Of a stretch of 64,000 nucleotides of DNA, positions 33,623 to 41,376 are shown one piece after another (position 1 is the stretch's first letter; the number at the start of each line of letters is the position of its first letter). Position numbers and translations under genes: made by a program. The notes under the pieces are model-generated. The model worked only from the letters and a program-made list of their open reading frames with translations, was not told the DNA's origin and did not search any database. The stretch spans positions 2,471,501 to 2,535,500 of the forward strand of contig NC_010337.2 of NCBI RefSeq assembly GCF_000019165.1, in the 5' to 3' direction. This DNA comes from Heliomicrobium modesticaldum Ice1 (GTDB taxonomy: Bacteria > Bacillota > Desulfitobacteriia > Heliobacteriales > Heliobacteriaceae).

Positions 33623-33860
33623 CAGATTCCCTCCTAAAGCTTCTAAAATATACATGATCGGATGAATCGTCGGACAATCAGGCGTCCCGTACTCACTTCG
33701 CACTTTTTCTATTTTTTCCTCCTTTTTAGCCAGAAGGCTTACGGAAAATGCTATAGGTTTCTTTCCCCTTTATCGAGGAAAGCGATGCCTCGCTACTGTT
33801 CCGTTTGCTTGGATCTCCCTGAGGCGGGTATAATGGTGGTAAAAGAAGGGAGGGGAGCGC

Positions 33861-34046
33861 ATGGCCCTCTGTGACAAGTGCCGGGAATGTCGCCGCGACA
33901 AGGAGTTTGAGTTAGAACGCTTCCGTAAAAACTACATGGATGGCGGTGTCGTCGAGAAATCTCCTCAGTGTAAAGACTGCGACAACGTGGAAGGTGACGA
34001 TCTGGAACGGTGCCTGGTCTGCGGTGCTGTAATTAGAGACAAATAA
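33861..34046 (+). CDS. Small cysteine-rich zinc-binding protein (61 aa)
   Basis: ATG 33861 behind AAGGGAGGGGAG. Pairs CDKCREC, CKDC and CLVCG suggest a zinc-ribbon or double zinc finger around a central helix (ELERFRKNYMDGG). No family name can be given. It precedes the LCP gene by about 200 bases and may be monocistronic. Confidence 0.65.
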   Translation: MALCDKCRECRRDKEFELERFRKNYMDGGVVEKSPQCKDCDNVEGDDLERCLVCGAVIRDK

Positions 34047-34258
34047 CAGGCGATGGAACAGGGGGCGCAAGCCTCCTTGTTTCATGTACGCCCTCTGCCC
34101 GCCTTTAATGACCGGGTCGTGCTCAGCCTTCGCTTTGAAATTCTTTATTAACAAAACCGTTTTCGTGGTAGAATGATGGGCGACATCTTTTTCATCGCCA
34201 AGCGACACCAAACACGAATAAATCACGCTTCGCAGAACAATTCAAGGCAGGTGATTCG

Positions 34259-35605
34259 ATGCAGAAATGGCAGGCCAGACCCAGGCTGATGATCTTTTTC
34301 GGTCTCATGCTGCTCCTGGTGGTGACGGCAGTGGTTACATACGGGATCTTGAGTCCCGATCTTTCCCTGCGCGATCCTTTCAGCCCTGACGGACCCTTGA
34401 CGGAATCAGAAATCAATCGGCGGATGAATGTGCTCCTACTGGCCGTGGATAACCGTCCTGGGGAATCGGATGGACGCACTGACACGATCATCGTCGCCAG
34501 TGTTGATCGTCATGATAAAAAGCTTTATCTTCTCTCTATCCCCCGTGACAGCCGAGTCAAAATCAGCGGCCACGGCATGGACAAAATCAACGCGGCCCAC
34601 ATGTACGGCGGCGTCCCCTTGACAAGGAAAACAGTGGAGGAGTTATTGGGGATACCGATCGATTACTACGTGAAGACCGATTTCAACGGCTTTCGAGAGA
34701 TCGTCGACACGCTCGGCGGCGTAGAAATTGATGTCGAAAAAAACATGTACCACAATGAAGGAGATCCGGAAGATTTAATTAATTTAAAAAAGGGTCTCCA
34801 AAGGTTGAGCGGCAAAGAGGCGCTCCAGTATGTCCGGTTCCGCTCAGACGAACTGGGTGATATCAGCCGGACCCAACGGCAACAAAAATTCCTCCACGCC
34901 CTCGCCAAACAGTCCTTGCAGGTCAATACGGTGTGGAAGCTTCCGTCCCTCGTTCCTCAACTGGTAAATCACGTCGAGACCAATCTGAGCGCCGGCGATC
35001 TCGTCTCCCTAGCGATCATGGCCAAGGACTGGAACGCAAGCAACATTATCGCCCACACCTTACCGGGAAATTTTGTCACCCTCAACGGCGTCAGCTATTG
35101 GCAAGTCGATCCGGCGAAGTCCCGTCAGGCCGCCCTTGATTTCATGCGTGGTGTCATCAGCACCTCCATCATCGACGAAAGCATCGTCGTCCTCGAAAAA
35201 CCGAAAAAGAAGTCAAAAACAGCGGATGGAGAAACAAAGCCGGAAACTGACCAAATGCAGCATCCTGTTTCAGGATCACAACCAAGTGACCAAATCGGTG
35301 CGGACCAGGCGGGAAAACCTGCTGCTTTTTCCGGGCTGAAGGACGGCTTAGAGCAGAAAGCCGGCGCTGAGAGCCCCAGCGCCCCTCAGTCACCTGTTCC
35401 GCTTGACACTCCTGACACTCCGAGCAAGCCGCCAACCTCTCCGAGCACCCCCAAGAACCCGCAACAGCCCGGTCCTTCTGTCACCCCGCCAGCGCCGTCG
35501 CGCCTGCCCGATGCCCTCAATCCAACTGCGCCCAATCGCGTCGTCCCGGGCGCCCCTCCGGTTCCCACCGATGTTCAACCGCACTCCAGCAGCGGGATTG
35601 AGTAA
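34259..35605 (+). CDS. LytR-CpsA-Psr (LCP) family glycopolymer ligase
   Basis: 448 aa. An N-terminal membrane helix (about 11-30) anchors an extracytoplasmic LCP domain: LLLAVDNRPGESDGRTDT (catalytic region), SIPRDSRVKISGHGMDKINAA, DYYVKTDFNGFREIVDTLGGVEIDV split around DFNGF, and QYVRFRSDELGDISRTQRQQ. These enzymes transfer wall polymers from lipid carrier to peptidoglycan. The last ~130 residues are Pro/Ser/Thr-rich, a wall-spanning linker not found in most LCP proteins. It precedes ahcY by about 30 bases. Confidence 0.92.
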   Translation: MQKWQARPRLMIFFGLMLLLVVTAVVTYGILSPDLSLRDPFSPDGPLTESEINRRMNVLLLAVDNRPGESDGRTDTIIVASVDRHDKKLYLLSIPRDSRVKISGHGMDKINAAHMYGGVPLTRKTVEELLGIPIDYYVKTDFNGFREIVDTLGGVEIDVEKNMYHNEGDPEDLINLKKGLQRLSGKEALQYVRFRSDELGDISRTQRQQKFLHALAKQSLQVNTVWKLPSLVPQLVNHVETNLSAGDLVSLAIMAKDWNASNIIAHTLPGNFVTLNGVSYWQVDPAKSRQAALDFMRGVISTSIIDESIVVLEKPKKKSKTADGETKPETDQMQHPVSGSQPSDQIGADQAGKPAAFSGLKDGLEQKAGAESPSAPQSPVPLDTPDTPSKPPTSPSTPKNPQQPGPSVTPPAPSRLPDALNPTAPNRVVPGAPPVPTDVQPHSSSGIE

Positions 35606-35634
35606 CCAGTACTATTCTCGAGGAGGCTTTATTT

Positions 35635-36882
35635 GTGGATTCGATGATTCGCGACATCAACCTTGCCCCCCAGGGTCAGCTGAAAATCGACTGGGTCGAC
35701 CAGCACATGCCCATCCTGAACCAGGTCAAGAGAGACTTTGCGCAGCGCAAGCCCCTAGCCGGTAAACGGGCCGTCATCTGCCTGCACCTGGAAGCGAAAA
35801 CAGCCTACCTGGCTTTGACCGTCAAAGCCGCCGGTGCCGAGGTGGCTGTTTGCGGTTCCAACCCACTCTCCACCCAAGACGACGTGGTTGCCGCCTTGGT
35901 CAAAAACGGGGTGACCGCCTACGCCTGGCACGGCGCCACTGACAAAGAATACAAGATGCACCTGAATAAAGCCCTCGATTTCCAGCCCGACATCCTCATC
36001 GATGACGGCGGCGACCTGGTGGCCACCCTCCATGCGGAACGGCTGGAGCAAGCCAAAGGGATCATCGGCGGCGCCGAGGAAACGACGACAGGCATCTTGC
36101 GTCTTAAAGCGCTCGCCCGGGAAGGCAAACTCACCTTCCCCATGATAGCCGTCAACGACGCCCAGATGAAGTACCTCTTCGACAACCGCTATGGCACCGG
36201 CCAGTCTGTCTGGGACGGCATCCTGCGCACAACCAACCTGACCGTCTGCGGCAAGGTGGTCGTTGTCGCCGGCTATGGCTGGTGCGGCAAAGGGGTAGCC
36301 GCCCGGGCCAAAGGCTTGAACGCTCGTGTTGTTGTCACCGAGATCGATCCAATTAAAGCTAACGAAGCGCTTATGGACGGTTTTGAAGTCATGCCCATGG
36401 TCGAAGCCGCCAAACTGGGAGACATCTTTGTCACCGTCACCGGCAATCGCGATATCATCCGCCGGGAGCACCTTGAGGTGATCAAGGACAAGGCCATCCT
36501 CAGCAACGCCGGACACTTCGATGTAGAAGTGAACAAGGAAGATCTGCGGGCCATGGCCACGAGCGTCCGCATCGCCCGCAAGAACATCGAAGAATACACC
36601 TTCCCCGATGGTCGCAAGGTCTACCTGCTCGGCGAAGGCCGCCTCGTCAACCTGGCCTGTGCCGATGGTCACCCTGCCGAGGTGATGGACCTGACCTTCG
36701 CTTTGCAGGCCTTGTCTCTCGATTACCTCGTCGCTAACCGCGACAAGCTGGAACCGGGCGTCTTCTCCGTGCCCGATTCGATCGACCGCAAGGTAGCCGA
36801 GTTCCGTTTGAAAGCTCTCGGCGTTTCCCTCGACGAATTGACGGAAAAACAGGCCAAGTACCTGGCCAGTTGGGCAGAATAG
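35635..36882 (+). CDS. ahcY: Adenosylhomocysteinase
   Basis: 415 aa from GTG 35635 (CGAGGAGG 9 bases upstream). Hydrolyses S-adenosylhomocysteine to adenosine and homocysteine. Landmarks: CLHLEAKTAYLALTVKAAGAEV, IIGGAEETTTGILRLKAL, the NAD-binding loop VVAGYGWCGKGVAARAKG, TGNRDII, SNAGHFDVEV and a C-terminal KAYLAS-like tail (KQAKYLASWAE). The length suits the archaeal/thermophilic-type enzyme. Homocysteine produced here is the substrate for MetH at 4281. It is followed closely by a HAD phosphatase. Confidence 0.95.
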   Translation: MDSMIRDINLAPQGQLKIDWVDQHMPILNQVKRDFAQRKPLAGKRAVICLHLEAKTAYLALTVKAAGAEVAVCGSNPLSTQDDVVAALVKNGVTAYAWHGATDKEYKMHLNKALDFQPDILIDDGGDLVATLHAERLEQAKGIIGGAEETTTGILRLKALAREGKLTFPMIAVNDAQMKYLFDNRYGTGQSVWDGILRTTNLTVCGKVVVVAGYGWCGKGVAARAKGLNARVVVTEIDPIKANEALMDGFEVMPMVEAAKLGDIFVTVTGNRDIIRREHLEVIKDKAILSNAGHFDVEVNKEDLRAMATSVRIARKNIEEYTFPDGRKVYLLGEGRLVNLACADGHPAEVMDLTFALQALSLDYLVANRDKLEPGVFSVPDSIDRKVAEFRLKALGVSLDELTEKQAKYLASWAE

Positions 36883-36924
36883 CCGCGTCCGAAGAGGCTT
36901 CATGTGACAGGGGAGGAGAAGCGG

Positions 36925-37629
36925 ATGCTCGTTTTCTTCGATGTGGACGGCACCCTCACAGCAGGATCCAACGTGTGGGAGGTTATCTACCGGCGCCTCG
37001 GCTTGTGGGAGTCTGCCGGGATCCCGATTCAGGAGGCCTTCCTGAAGGGGGAGATCGACTACCAGGAATTCGCCGCCCAAGACGCCGCCTTTTTTGCCGG
37101 TACCCCTGTTGAAGCGCTCGAACAGTGGATCTCGGAAATCCCCCTCCGACCGGATGCTACGGAAGCCCTTGAAAGTTTGCAAAAGAACGGTTGTCGAATC
37201 ATCCTCCTGTCGACCGGTTTGACCGCCTTGACGGACCATCTGGCGAAGCGCTTTGGCGCCTTCGCCAGAATGGCCAACGAGTTAGAGGTGGTCGATGGCA
37301 AGTTGACGGGACGCGTCTTCGTCCACGTGTCTGCCGATGATATCCACAAGGACAAGGGAGCCTGGGTCCGCCGTTTCTGTAAAAAACACCGAGTAAGTAT
37401 GGAAAAGACAGCGGCTATCGGCGATTCCTCCGGCGATATCCCCATGTTCCGCCAGGCAGAACTGCCGATTCTGTTCAAGGCAACCGATTCCTTGATCGAC
37501 GAAGAACCTGTCCTCCAGGCCATCCCCGGCATTCTTCAAGTATCTACATTGCTTGAGGCTGCTCAAGCGATTATCGATTTTGTCCAGCCAAACCGATACT
37601 GGCTGGAATGGAGGAGCAATGCCCGCTGA
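36925..37629 (+). CDS. HAD-superfamily (IB, phosphoserine-phosphatase-like) phosphatase
   Basis: 234 aa from ATG 36925 with GGGAGGAG upstream. Catalytic motifs: FFDVDGTLT (D6, D8), LLSTGLTAL (motif II), a Lys in KDKGAWVRRF (III) and GDSSGDIPMF (IV). The cap helices follow the IB pattern of SerB-like enzymes. The substrate is unknown. Its last 22 bases overlap the DUF3343 gene. Confidence 0.88.
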   Translation: MLVFFDVDGTLTAGSNVWEVIYRRLGLWESAGIPIQEAFLKGEIDYQEFAAQDAAFFAGTPVEALEQWISEIPLRPDATEALESLQKNGCRIILLSTGLTALTDHLAKRFGAFARMANELEVVDGKLTGRVFVHVSADDIHKDKGAWVRRFCKKHRVSMEKTAAIGDSSGDIPMFRQAELPILFKATDSLIDEEPVLQAIPGILQVSTLLEAAQAIIDFVQPNRYWLEWRSNAR

Positions 37630-37952
37630 GCGAATCATATGGTGATCCGAAAACCCTCTGGCGTCATAAAGACTATCCCCTGATCACCTTTCTCTCCCCC
37701 CAGGAAGCCATGGCCGCCGAAGACAGGCTGAAAGCAGAGACAATCTGTTGCCTCGTCGTTCCGACGCCACGCGAACTGGGGGAGGGATGCGGTCTCTCCA
37801 TCCGAATCTTTCCCGGTGATGTGGAACGTTGCCGAAGTGTTTTGGGAAAGGGGAGTATCAAGGCGCAATTTTTTACCTGGAATGGACAAACTGCTCACTG
37901 GCGCGAAATATTCGAAGCACCTTTTGCCGGGGCAGAAAAAATGTTAGAATGA
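37608..37952 (+). CDS. DUF3343 putative Se/S carrier-like protein
   Basis: 114 aa. The segment FLSPQEAMAAEDRLKAE, ICCLVVPTPRELGEGCGLSIRI is the DUF3343 signature: a short ferredoxin-like fold with paired cysteines proposed to carry selenium or sulfur. ATG 37608 overlaps the HAD gene by 22 bases, but its upstream RBS is weak and a GGAGG lies just inside, so the start is uncertain. The window also holds selA and Sec-containing selD, which makes a selenium role attractive. Confidence 0.78.
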   Translation: MEEQCPLSESYGDPKTLWRHKDYPLITFLSPQEAMAAEDRLKAETICCLVVPTPRELGEGCGLSIRIFPGDVERCRSVLGKGSIKAQFFTWNGQTAHWREIFEAPFAGAEKMLE

Positions 37953-38005
37953 ACCCATATGAAATGTCGATCAGCCGAGCGGAACCAGCCATGGAGGTTT
38001 AGTTG

Positions 38006-38515
38006 ATGAATCATAAGGCGGCCATTCCCAATGCCTTCACACTCACCAACCTATTATTGGGAATACTTTCCATCATTTATACTATGGATCAAAACTACAG
38101 CATGTCCGCCATCATGATTCTGCTTGCCGCCATCCTAGATGGGATGGATGGTCGGGTGGCCCGGAAGCTCGAAGTATCGTCGGCATTTGGGAAAGAGTTG
38201 GATTCCCTTTCCGACCTGGTTTCCTTCGGGGTGGCTCCGGCGATCCTCATCTATGCGGCGCACCTTGAGGTGCCCTACCAGTATTTCGGCCTGGCTATCG
38301 CCATCATCTTTGCGCTTTGTGGTGCCATCCGCTTGGCCCGGTTCAACATCCTCAACATTACAACCCACTTCCTGGGTATCCCTATAACCGTCGCTGGTCC
38401 CTTGATGGCAATTTTTTCTCTTGCCGGAAACCGCCTTCCCACGCTTTTTTTCCCTGTTGCCATGCTGCTCCTGGCGGGATTGATGGTGTCCAACCTGAAA
38501 GTACCCAAGCTCTAA
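38006..38515 (+). CDS. pssA: CDP-diacylglycerol-serine O-phosphatidyltransferase
   Basis: 169 aa integral membrane enzyme. The CDP-alcohol phosphatidyltransferase motif D-G-x2-A-R-x8-G-x3-D-x3-D reads DGRVARKLEVSSAFGKELD plus SLSD. Several hydrophobic helices follow. It makes phosphatidylserine. ATG 38006 has GGAGG at 37993-37997. A terminator follows. Confidence 0.92.
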   Translation: MNHKAAIPNAFTLTNLLLGILSIIYTMDQNYSMSAIMILLAAILDGMDGRVARKLEVSSAFGKELDSLSDLVSFGVAPAILIYAAHLEVPYQYFGLAIAIIFALCGAIRLARFNILNITTHFLGIPITVAGPLMAIFSLAGNRLPTLFFPVAMLLLAGLMVSNLKVPKL

Positions 38516-38533
38516 CAACTGAGGCGAAAAGGC

Positions 38534-38565
38534 AAAACCCCTGGCCCGCGCCAGGGGTTTCTTTC
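38534..38565 (+). terminator. Rho-independent terminator after pssA
   Basis: AACCCCTGG/CCAGGGGTT stem with A-rich upstream and TTCTTT downstream. Confidence 0.82.
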
Positions 38566-38701
38566 CACCATAAAATAGACAAAGCGGAAGCCCTCTTCGC
38601 TGGTCAGGCTAGCCGGGAAGGGACCATCTTGCCGGCAGGGGACTTCCGCACTCCTAGTATGTCCCCGCTCGTCAAGCTCCATACAGGGAGGTGAAGGCGA
38701 C

Positions 38702-38908
38702 ATGAAAATTCCCTACTGCGAAGGCTGCGGCGTCACCGATACGCAGGGGGCGGTCTGTGGGCACTGCGATACCATGTATTGTTATGATTGTATGGAGAAA
38801 AAGCAGATCAACATGTTTGTCTGCAAAAAGTGCGGGCGCTTTATCTGCGCCGCCTGCCGGATCGGCATGGACGATTGTGGTCAGGTGCCTGTTGGTCAGG
38901 AACGGTAA
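38702..38908 (+). CDS. Small multi-cysteine zinc-binding protein (68 aa)
   Basis: ATG 38702 behind GGGAGGTGA. Twelve Cys in paired motifs (CEGCG, CGHCDTMYCYDC, CKKCGRFICAAC, DCG) suggest a double zinc-binding, B-box/RING-like or zinc-ribbon knot. No family is assigned. It lies between pssA and the PlsY-like gene. Confidence 0.68.
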   Translation: MKIPYCEGCGVTDTQGAVCGHCDTMYCYDCMEKKQINMFVCKKCGRFICAACRIGMDDCGQVPVGQER

Positions 38909-38978
38909 CATCAAGGAGTACGCATAGCCGTCAAGACCGGAGCATACACATTACTACCGTATTCTGGGAGGAATGGGT

Positions 38979-39554
38979 GTGTTTACAGTCTTGACGCTTT
39001 TTATCTGCGCCTACCTGCTCGGCGCCCTTTCGCTGCCCTACTGGATCGGCCGAATCAAGGGCAATTTGGCTGCCGCTGATTACGGTCCCGGCTCGATCGG
39101 CCCCGCCAAACTGCTGCGCCTGACGGGACCAGAGAGCATGGTCGCCGCCCTCTTGGCTGAACTCGCAAAAGGCTGGCTGATCGGCTGGTTGACTGTTTTT
39201 TTTCAGGTCGGAGAAATGCCCCGGTGGATGACCGCCTTGTTCTTATTGGTGGGATATGCTTGGTCGCCGGTGATCGGCGGGCGAGGGGGGAACGTCTGGA
39301 TTCCATTTACAGGTTTTTTGCTCCACCTCGCGCCTTCGTTGGGCCAAATTTCGCTCGCCGTCGCCTTATCAGCGCTGCTGCTGACACGCTCACCTAATTT
39401 TGCTGCCTTTTCGGCGCTGTGGATCGTACTCATTGTGGCCTGGATGAAGGGCTTTCCTGCTTCTGCATTGACTGTAATGGCCGTCGCGGCCGCCATCGTA
39501 GCCTTTCAATTTTGGTTGGTCCGCTGTCACCGACAAAGGGAATCGACAATATAA
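38979..39554 (+). CDS. Divergent PlsY-like (glycerol-3-phosphate acyltransferase family) membrane protein
   Basis: 191 aa from GTG 38979 (GGGAGG, 7-base spacing; ATG 38973 overlaps it). Five or so hydrophobic helices with PlsY-like landmarks: SLPYWIGRIKG near the N-terminus (PlsY SxPxxxxxxK), AELAKGWLIG (KG motif) and VIGGRGGNV (PlsY GGKGVAT). The key GSGNxGATN motif is replaced by YGPGSIGPAKLL, so acyltransferase activity is doubtful. It may be a paralogue of PlsY or a membrane protein that lost catalysis. Confidence 0.7.
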   Translation: MFTVLTLFICAYLLGALSLPYWIGRIKGNLAAADYGPGSIGPAKLLRLTGPESMVAALLAELAKGWLIGWLTVFFQVGEMPRWMTALFLLVGYAWSPVIGGRGGNVWIPFTGFLLHLAPSLGQISLAVALSALLLTRSPNFAAFSALWIVLIVAWMKGFPASALTVMAVAAAIVAFQFWLVRCHRQRESTI

Positions 39555-39601
39555 TAGGGAAGAACGTGAGAGGCCAGCGACAAAAAGGGGTGAAGACCAT
39601 C

Positions 39602-39667
39602 ATGCGGATTTACTTTGTCCGGCTGCCAGGTTTTTTGCGGACATTGCTCTTGAAGGTATGGGGATAA
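39602..39667 (+). CDS. spoVM: Stage V sporulation protein M (21 aa)
   Basis: ATG 39602 with AAGGGGTGAAG upstream encodes MRIYFVRLPGFLRTLLLKVW-G (21 residues). It aligns with B. subtilis SpoVM (26 aa, MKFYTIKLPKFLGG...): an amphipathic helix with Pro9, Phe and basic residues in the same places. SpoVM binds convex outer forespore membrane and recruits SpoIVA to build the coat. The C-terminal five residues of B. subtilis are missing. A terminator follows at once. Confidence 0.82.
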   Translation: MRIYFVRLPGFLRTLLLKVWG

Positions 39668-39673
39668 AGAGCG

Positions 39674-39710
39674 ACGGGGAGAGGCAGGCCTCTTCCCGTT
39701 GGCTTTTTTT
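39674..39710 (+). terminator. Rho-independent terminator after spoVM
   Basis: ACGGGGAGAGGC/GCCTCTTCCCGT stem followed by TGGCTTTTTTT. Confidence 0.85.
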
Positions 39711-39739
39711 CGACCCTGTGATAATATGACAAAGGGTAC

Positions 39740-40129
39740 TCATTCTCTCCAGGCGATCCCGGCGATGCCGCCGGCGGAACCGCCGGCCAGAGCGTAGAGC
39801 ATTTTTTTCCACCATGCTGTCATCGGGAAGGCCGGGGCCGGCACGAAATATCCGACGACAACGGTGAAGGCAAAAAAGCTCAACCCCGCCAGCAAACCGT
39901 AAATCAATCCCTTGGCGCCGGCTTTCCGGGAAGCCACCCAGCCGGCTCCCAATGCACAGAGTCCGTAGGCGCTATGGACAACTGGCATGATGTATCGTTC
40001 GGACAAGCTGGTATAGAAGAAAAAAAGGACAAGCAGCACGGAAACACCCAACGACGCTGCCAAGGCGTAACCCGTTCCGACCAAAACGGGGGTCGCCGAC
40101 AGGGTTGCCGGCTCATTTTGTTCTGCCAT
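39740..40129 (-). CDS. TIGR04086-type small membrane protein
   Basis: 129 aa from ATG 40129 (AAGGAGG 8 bases upstream). Four hydrophobic helices (GYALAASLGVSVLLVLFFFY, IMPVVHSAYGLCALGAGWVA, IYGLLAGLSFFAFTVVVGYF, YALAGGSAGGIAGIAW) and the motif GxxxxxRKAGAKGLIYGLL fit the TIGR04086 family of sporulating Firmicutes. Function unknown. Confidence 0.78.
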   Translation of the reverse strand: MAEQNEPATLSATPVLVGTGYALAASLGVSVLLVLFFFYTSLSERYIMPVVHSAYGLCALGAGWVASRKAGAKGLIYGLLAGLSFFAFTVVVGYFVPAPAFPMTAWWKKMLYALAGGSAGGIAGIAWRE

Positions 40130-40163
40130 CAGGTCCACCTCCTTGCCACCACTTTATTCAACG

Positions 40164-40874
40164 ATGCTTCTGTTTAGGACGAGATTGCAAGACACAGGAG
40201 GACTGATCGCCACGAAGAACCGTTCGACCGCCAATAAAGTCGCCCTTATATTTTTCTCCATCATCGTGCTGACCGCTTTTTACCTATCTACCCATCGCGT
40301 ACCTGCGCCACCGCTCGATTCGGCCATCGCTGTCGATCCTCGCGATGTCCATATCAAGGTGACGGGAACATCCGATCTGCCGGCAGAACTCTGGCGGCTG
40401 ACCGTGGCTGTCCAACAAGGAGGACGCACGTCAAACGAGGCAGTGCAAGCCATGCGCCGTTCCGTCGAAAAACTGCTCGACAGCATGACCGATGCCGGCC
40501 TTTCCCCTGACAACATCAACTGCGTCGATCAGAAGTTGACGCCGCAGTGGTCAGTCGCCGGCACCAAATCGCCCCAGGGCTATATTGCCGCATCCACCAT
40601 TGAAGTCAACGGCATTCCCGCAGAACAGCGGGAAGCGATCTTGTCTACTGCGCTGGCCAACGGCGCCAATCAGATCATCAAGACGGAGCCACTGGCCGTT
40701 GGCAATGCTGATGTGCAAAAACTGGCCGTCAAAGCCGCTCTTGATGACGCCCACCGAAAAGCAAAAGCCATCGCCGCCGGCATGGGTCGGGATTTAGGGG
40801 ACGTCGTTTCCATCGACCAGGCGGAAATAGATGGTCATTTACAATTGACAGTGCTTTACCGGCTGAAGTTTTGA
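40164..40874 (+). CDS. SIMPL (DUF541/YggE) domain protein, membrane-anchored
   Basis: About 236 aa if ATG 40164 is used. One N-terminal membrane segment (KVALIFFSIIVLTAFYL) is followed by a SIMPL domain (VHIKVTGTSDLPAELWRLTVAV, SPQGYIAASTIEVNG, VKAALDDAHRKAKAIAAGMG). SIMPL proteins are extracytoplasmic and linked to oxidative stress. The ATG has no RBS. A clear GGAGG (40197-40201) is followed only by in-frame CTG 40203 and ATC 40206, so the true start may be non-standard. Confidence 0.75.
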   Translation: MLLFRTRLQDTGGLIATKNRSTANKVALIFFSIIVLTAFYLSTHRVPAPPLDSAIAVDPRDVHIKVTGTSDLPAELWRLTVAVQQGGRTSNEAVQAMRRSVEKLLDSMTDAGLSPDNINCVDQKLTPQWSVAGTKSPQGYIAASTIEVNGIPAEQREAILSTALANGANQIIKTEPLAVGNADVQKLAVKAALDDAHRKAKAIAAGMGRDLGDVVSIDQAEIDGHLQLTVLYRLKF

Positions 40875-40876
40875 GT

Positions 40877-40906
40877 TTGACAGTACTTTTCCAGGGCGGG
40901 TATAAT
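40877..40906 (+). promoter_or_regulatory. Promoter of fur
   Basis: TTGACA (40877-40882), 18-base spacer, TATAAT (40901-40906). Confidence 0.8.
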
Positions 40907-40941
40907 GAAGAGAGAGTATTCAAGAGTCAGGGGGCCAGGCA

Positions 40942-41376
40942 TTGGACCGCTTCCAGGATTTGTGCGAACGGCTCCATCAGAAAGAATACAAGCTGACACC
41001 CCAGCGCAAGATCATCCTGCGCGCGCTGTTGAACGGCGATGATGCCCATTTGAGCGCTGAAGACCTCTACGGCATCGTAAAGCAGCAGAACCCGGAGATC
41101 GGTTTAGCTACTGTCTACCGGACCTTGGAACTGCTTGCCGAGATCGACGTCCTCCAGAAGATAGACTTCGGCGATGGACGCCTTCGCTATGAACTGGCCA
41201 GCGAGGAAGCCCACCATCACCATCACCTGATCTGCACCCGTTGCGGCAAGGTGCTGGAATTTGAAGATGACCTGCTTGATTCTCTTGAACAGGCCATCCA
41301 GTGCCGCAACCAGTTTCGCATCCTCGATCATCAGTTGAAGTTCTTCGGCGTCTGCAAAGAGTGTCAAATCGAGTAG
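40942..41376 (+). CDS. fur: Fur-family metal-responsive repressor, 3' end altered by group II intron
   Basis: 144 aa from TTG 40942 (AGGGGGCCAGG). The winged helix (PQRKIILRALL to EIGLATVYRTLELL) and the metal-site motif SEEAHHHHHLICTRCGKVLEF are classical. C-terminal CKEC is the structural zinc site. Fur/PerR/Zur cannot be told apart from sequence alone. The stop TAG (41374-41376) is supplied by the last bases of the antisense group II intron. Joined across the insertion, the frame would continue DERKPGIDSLVSHFA and stop, about 15 more residues. Confidence 0.9.
   Translation: MDRFQDLCERLHQKEYKLTPQRKIILRALLNGDDAHLSAEDLYGIVKQQNPEIGLATVYRTLELLAEIDVLQKIDFGDGRLRYELASEEAHHHHHLICTRCGKVLEFEDDLLDSLEQAIQCRNQFRILDHQLKFFGVCKECQIE

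Noticed and set aside
35755-37239. 494-codon minus-strand frame
   Set aside because: Antisense shadow of ahcY and the HAD gene, with no start signal.
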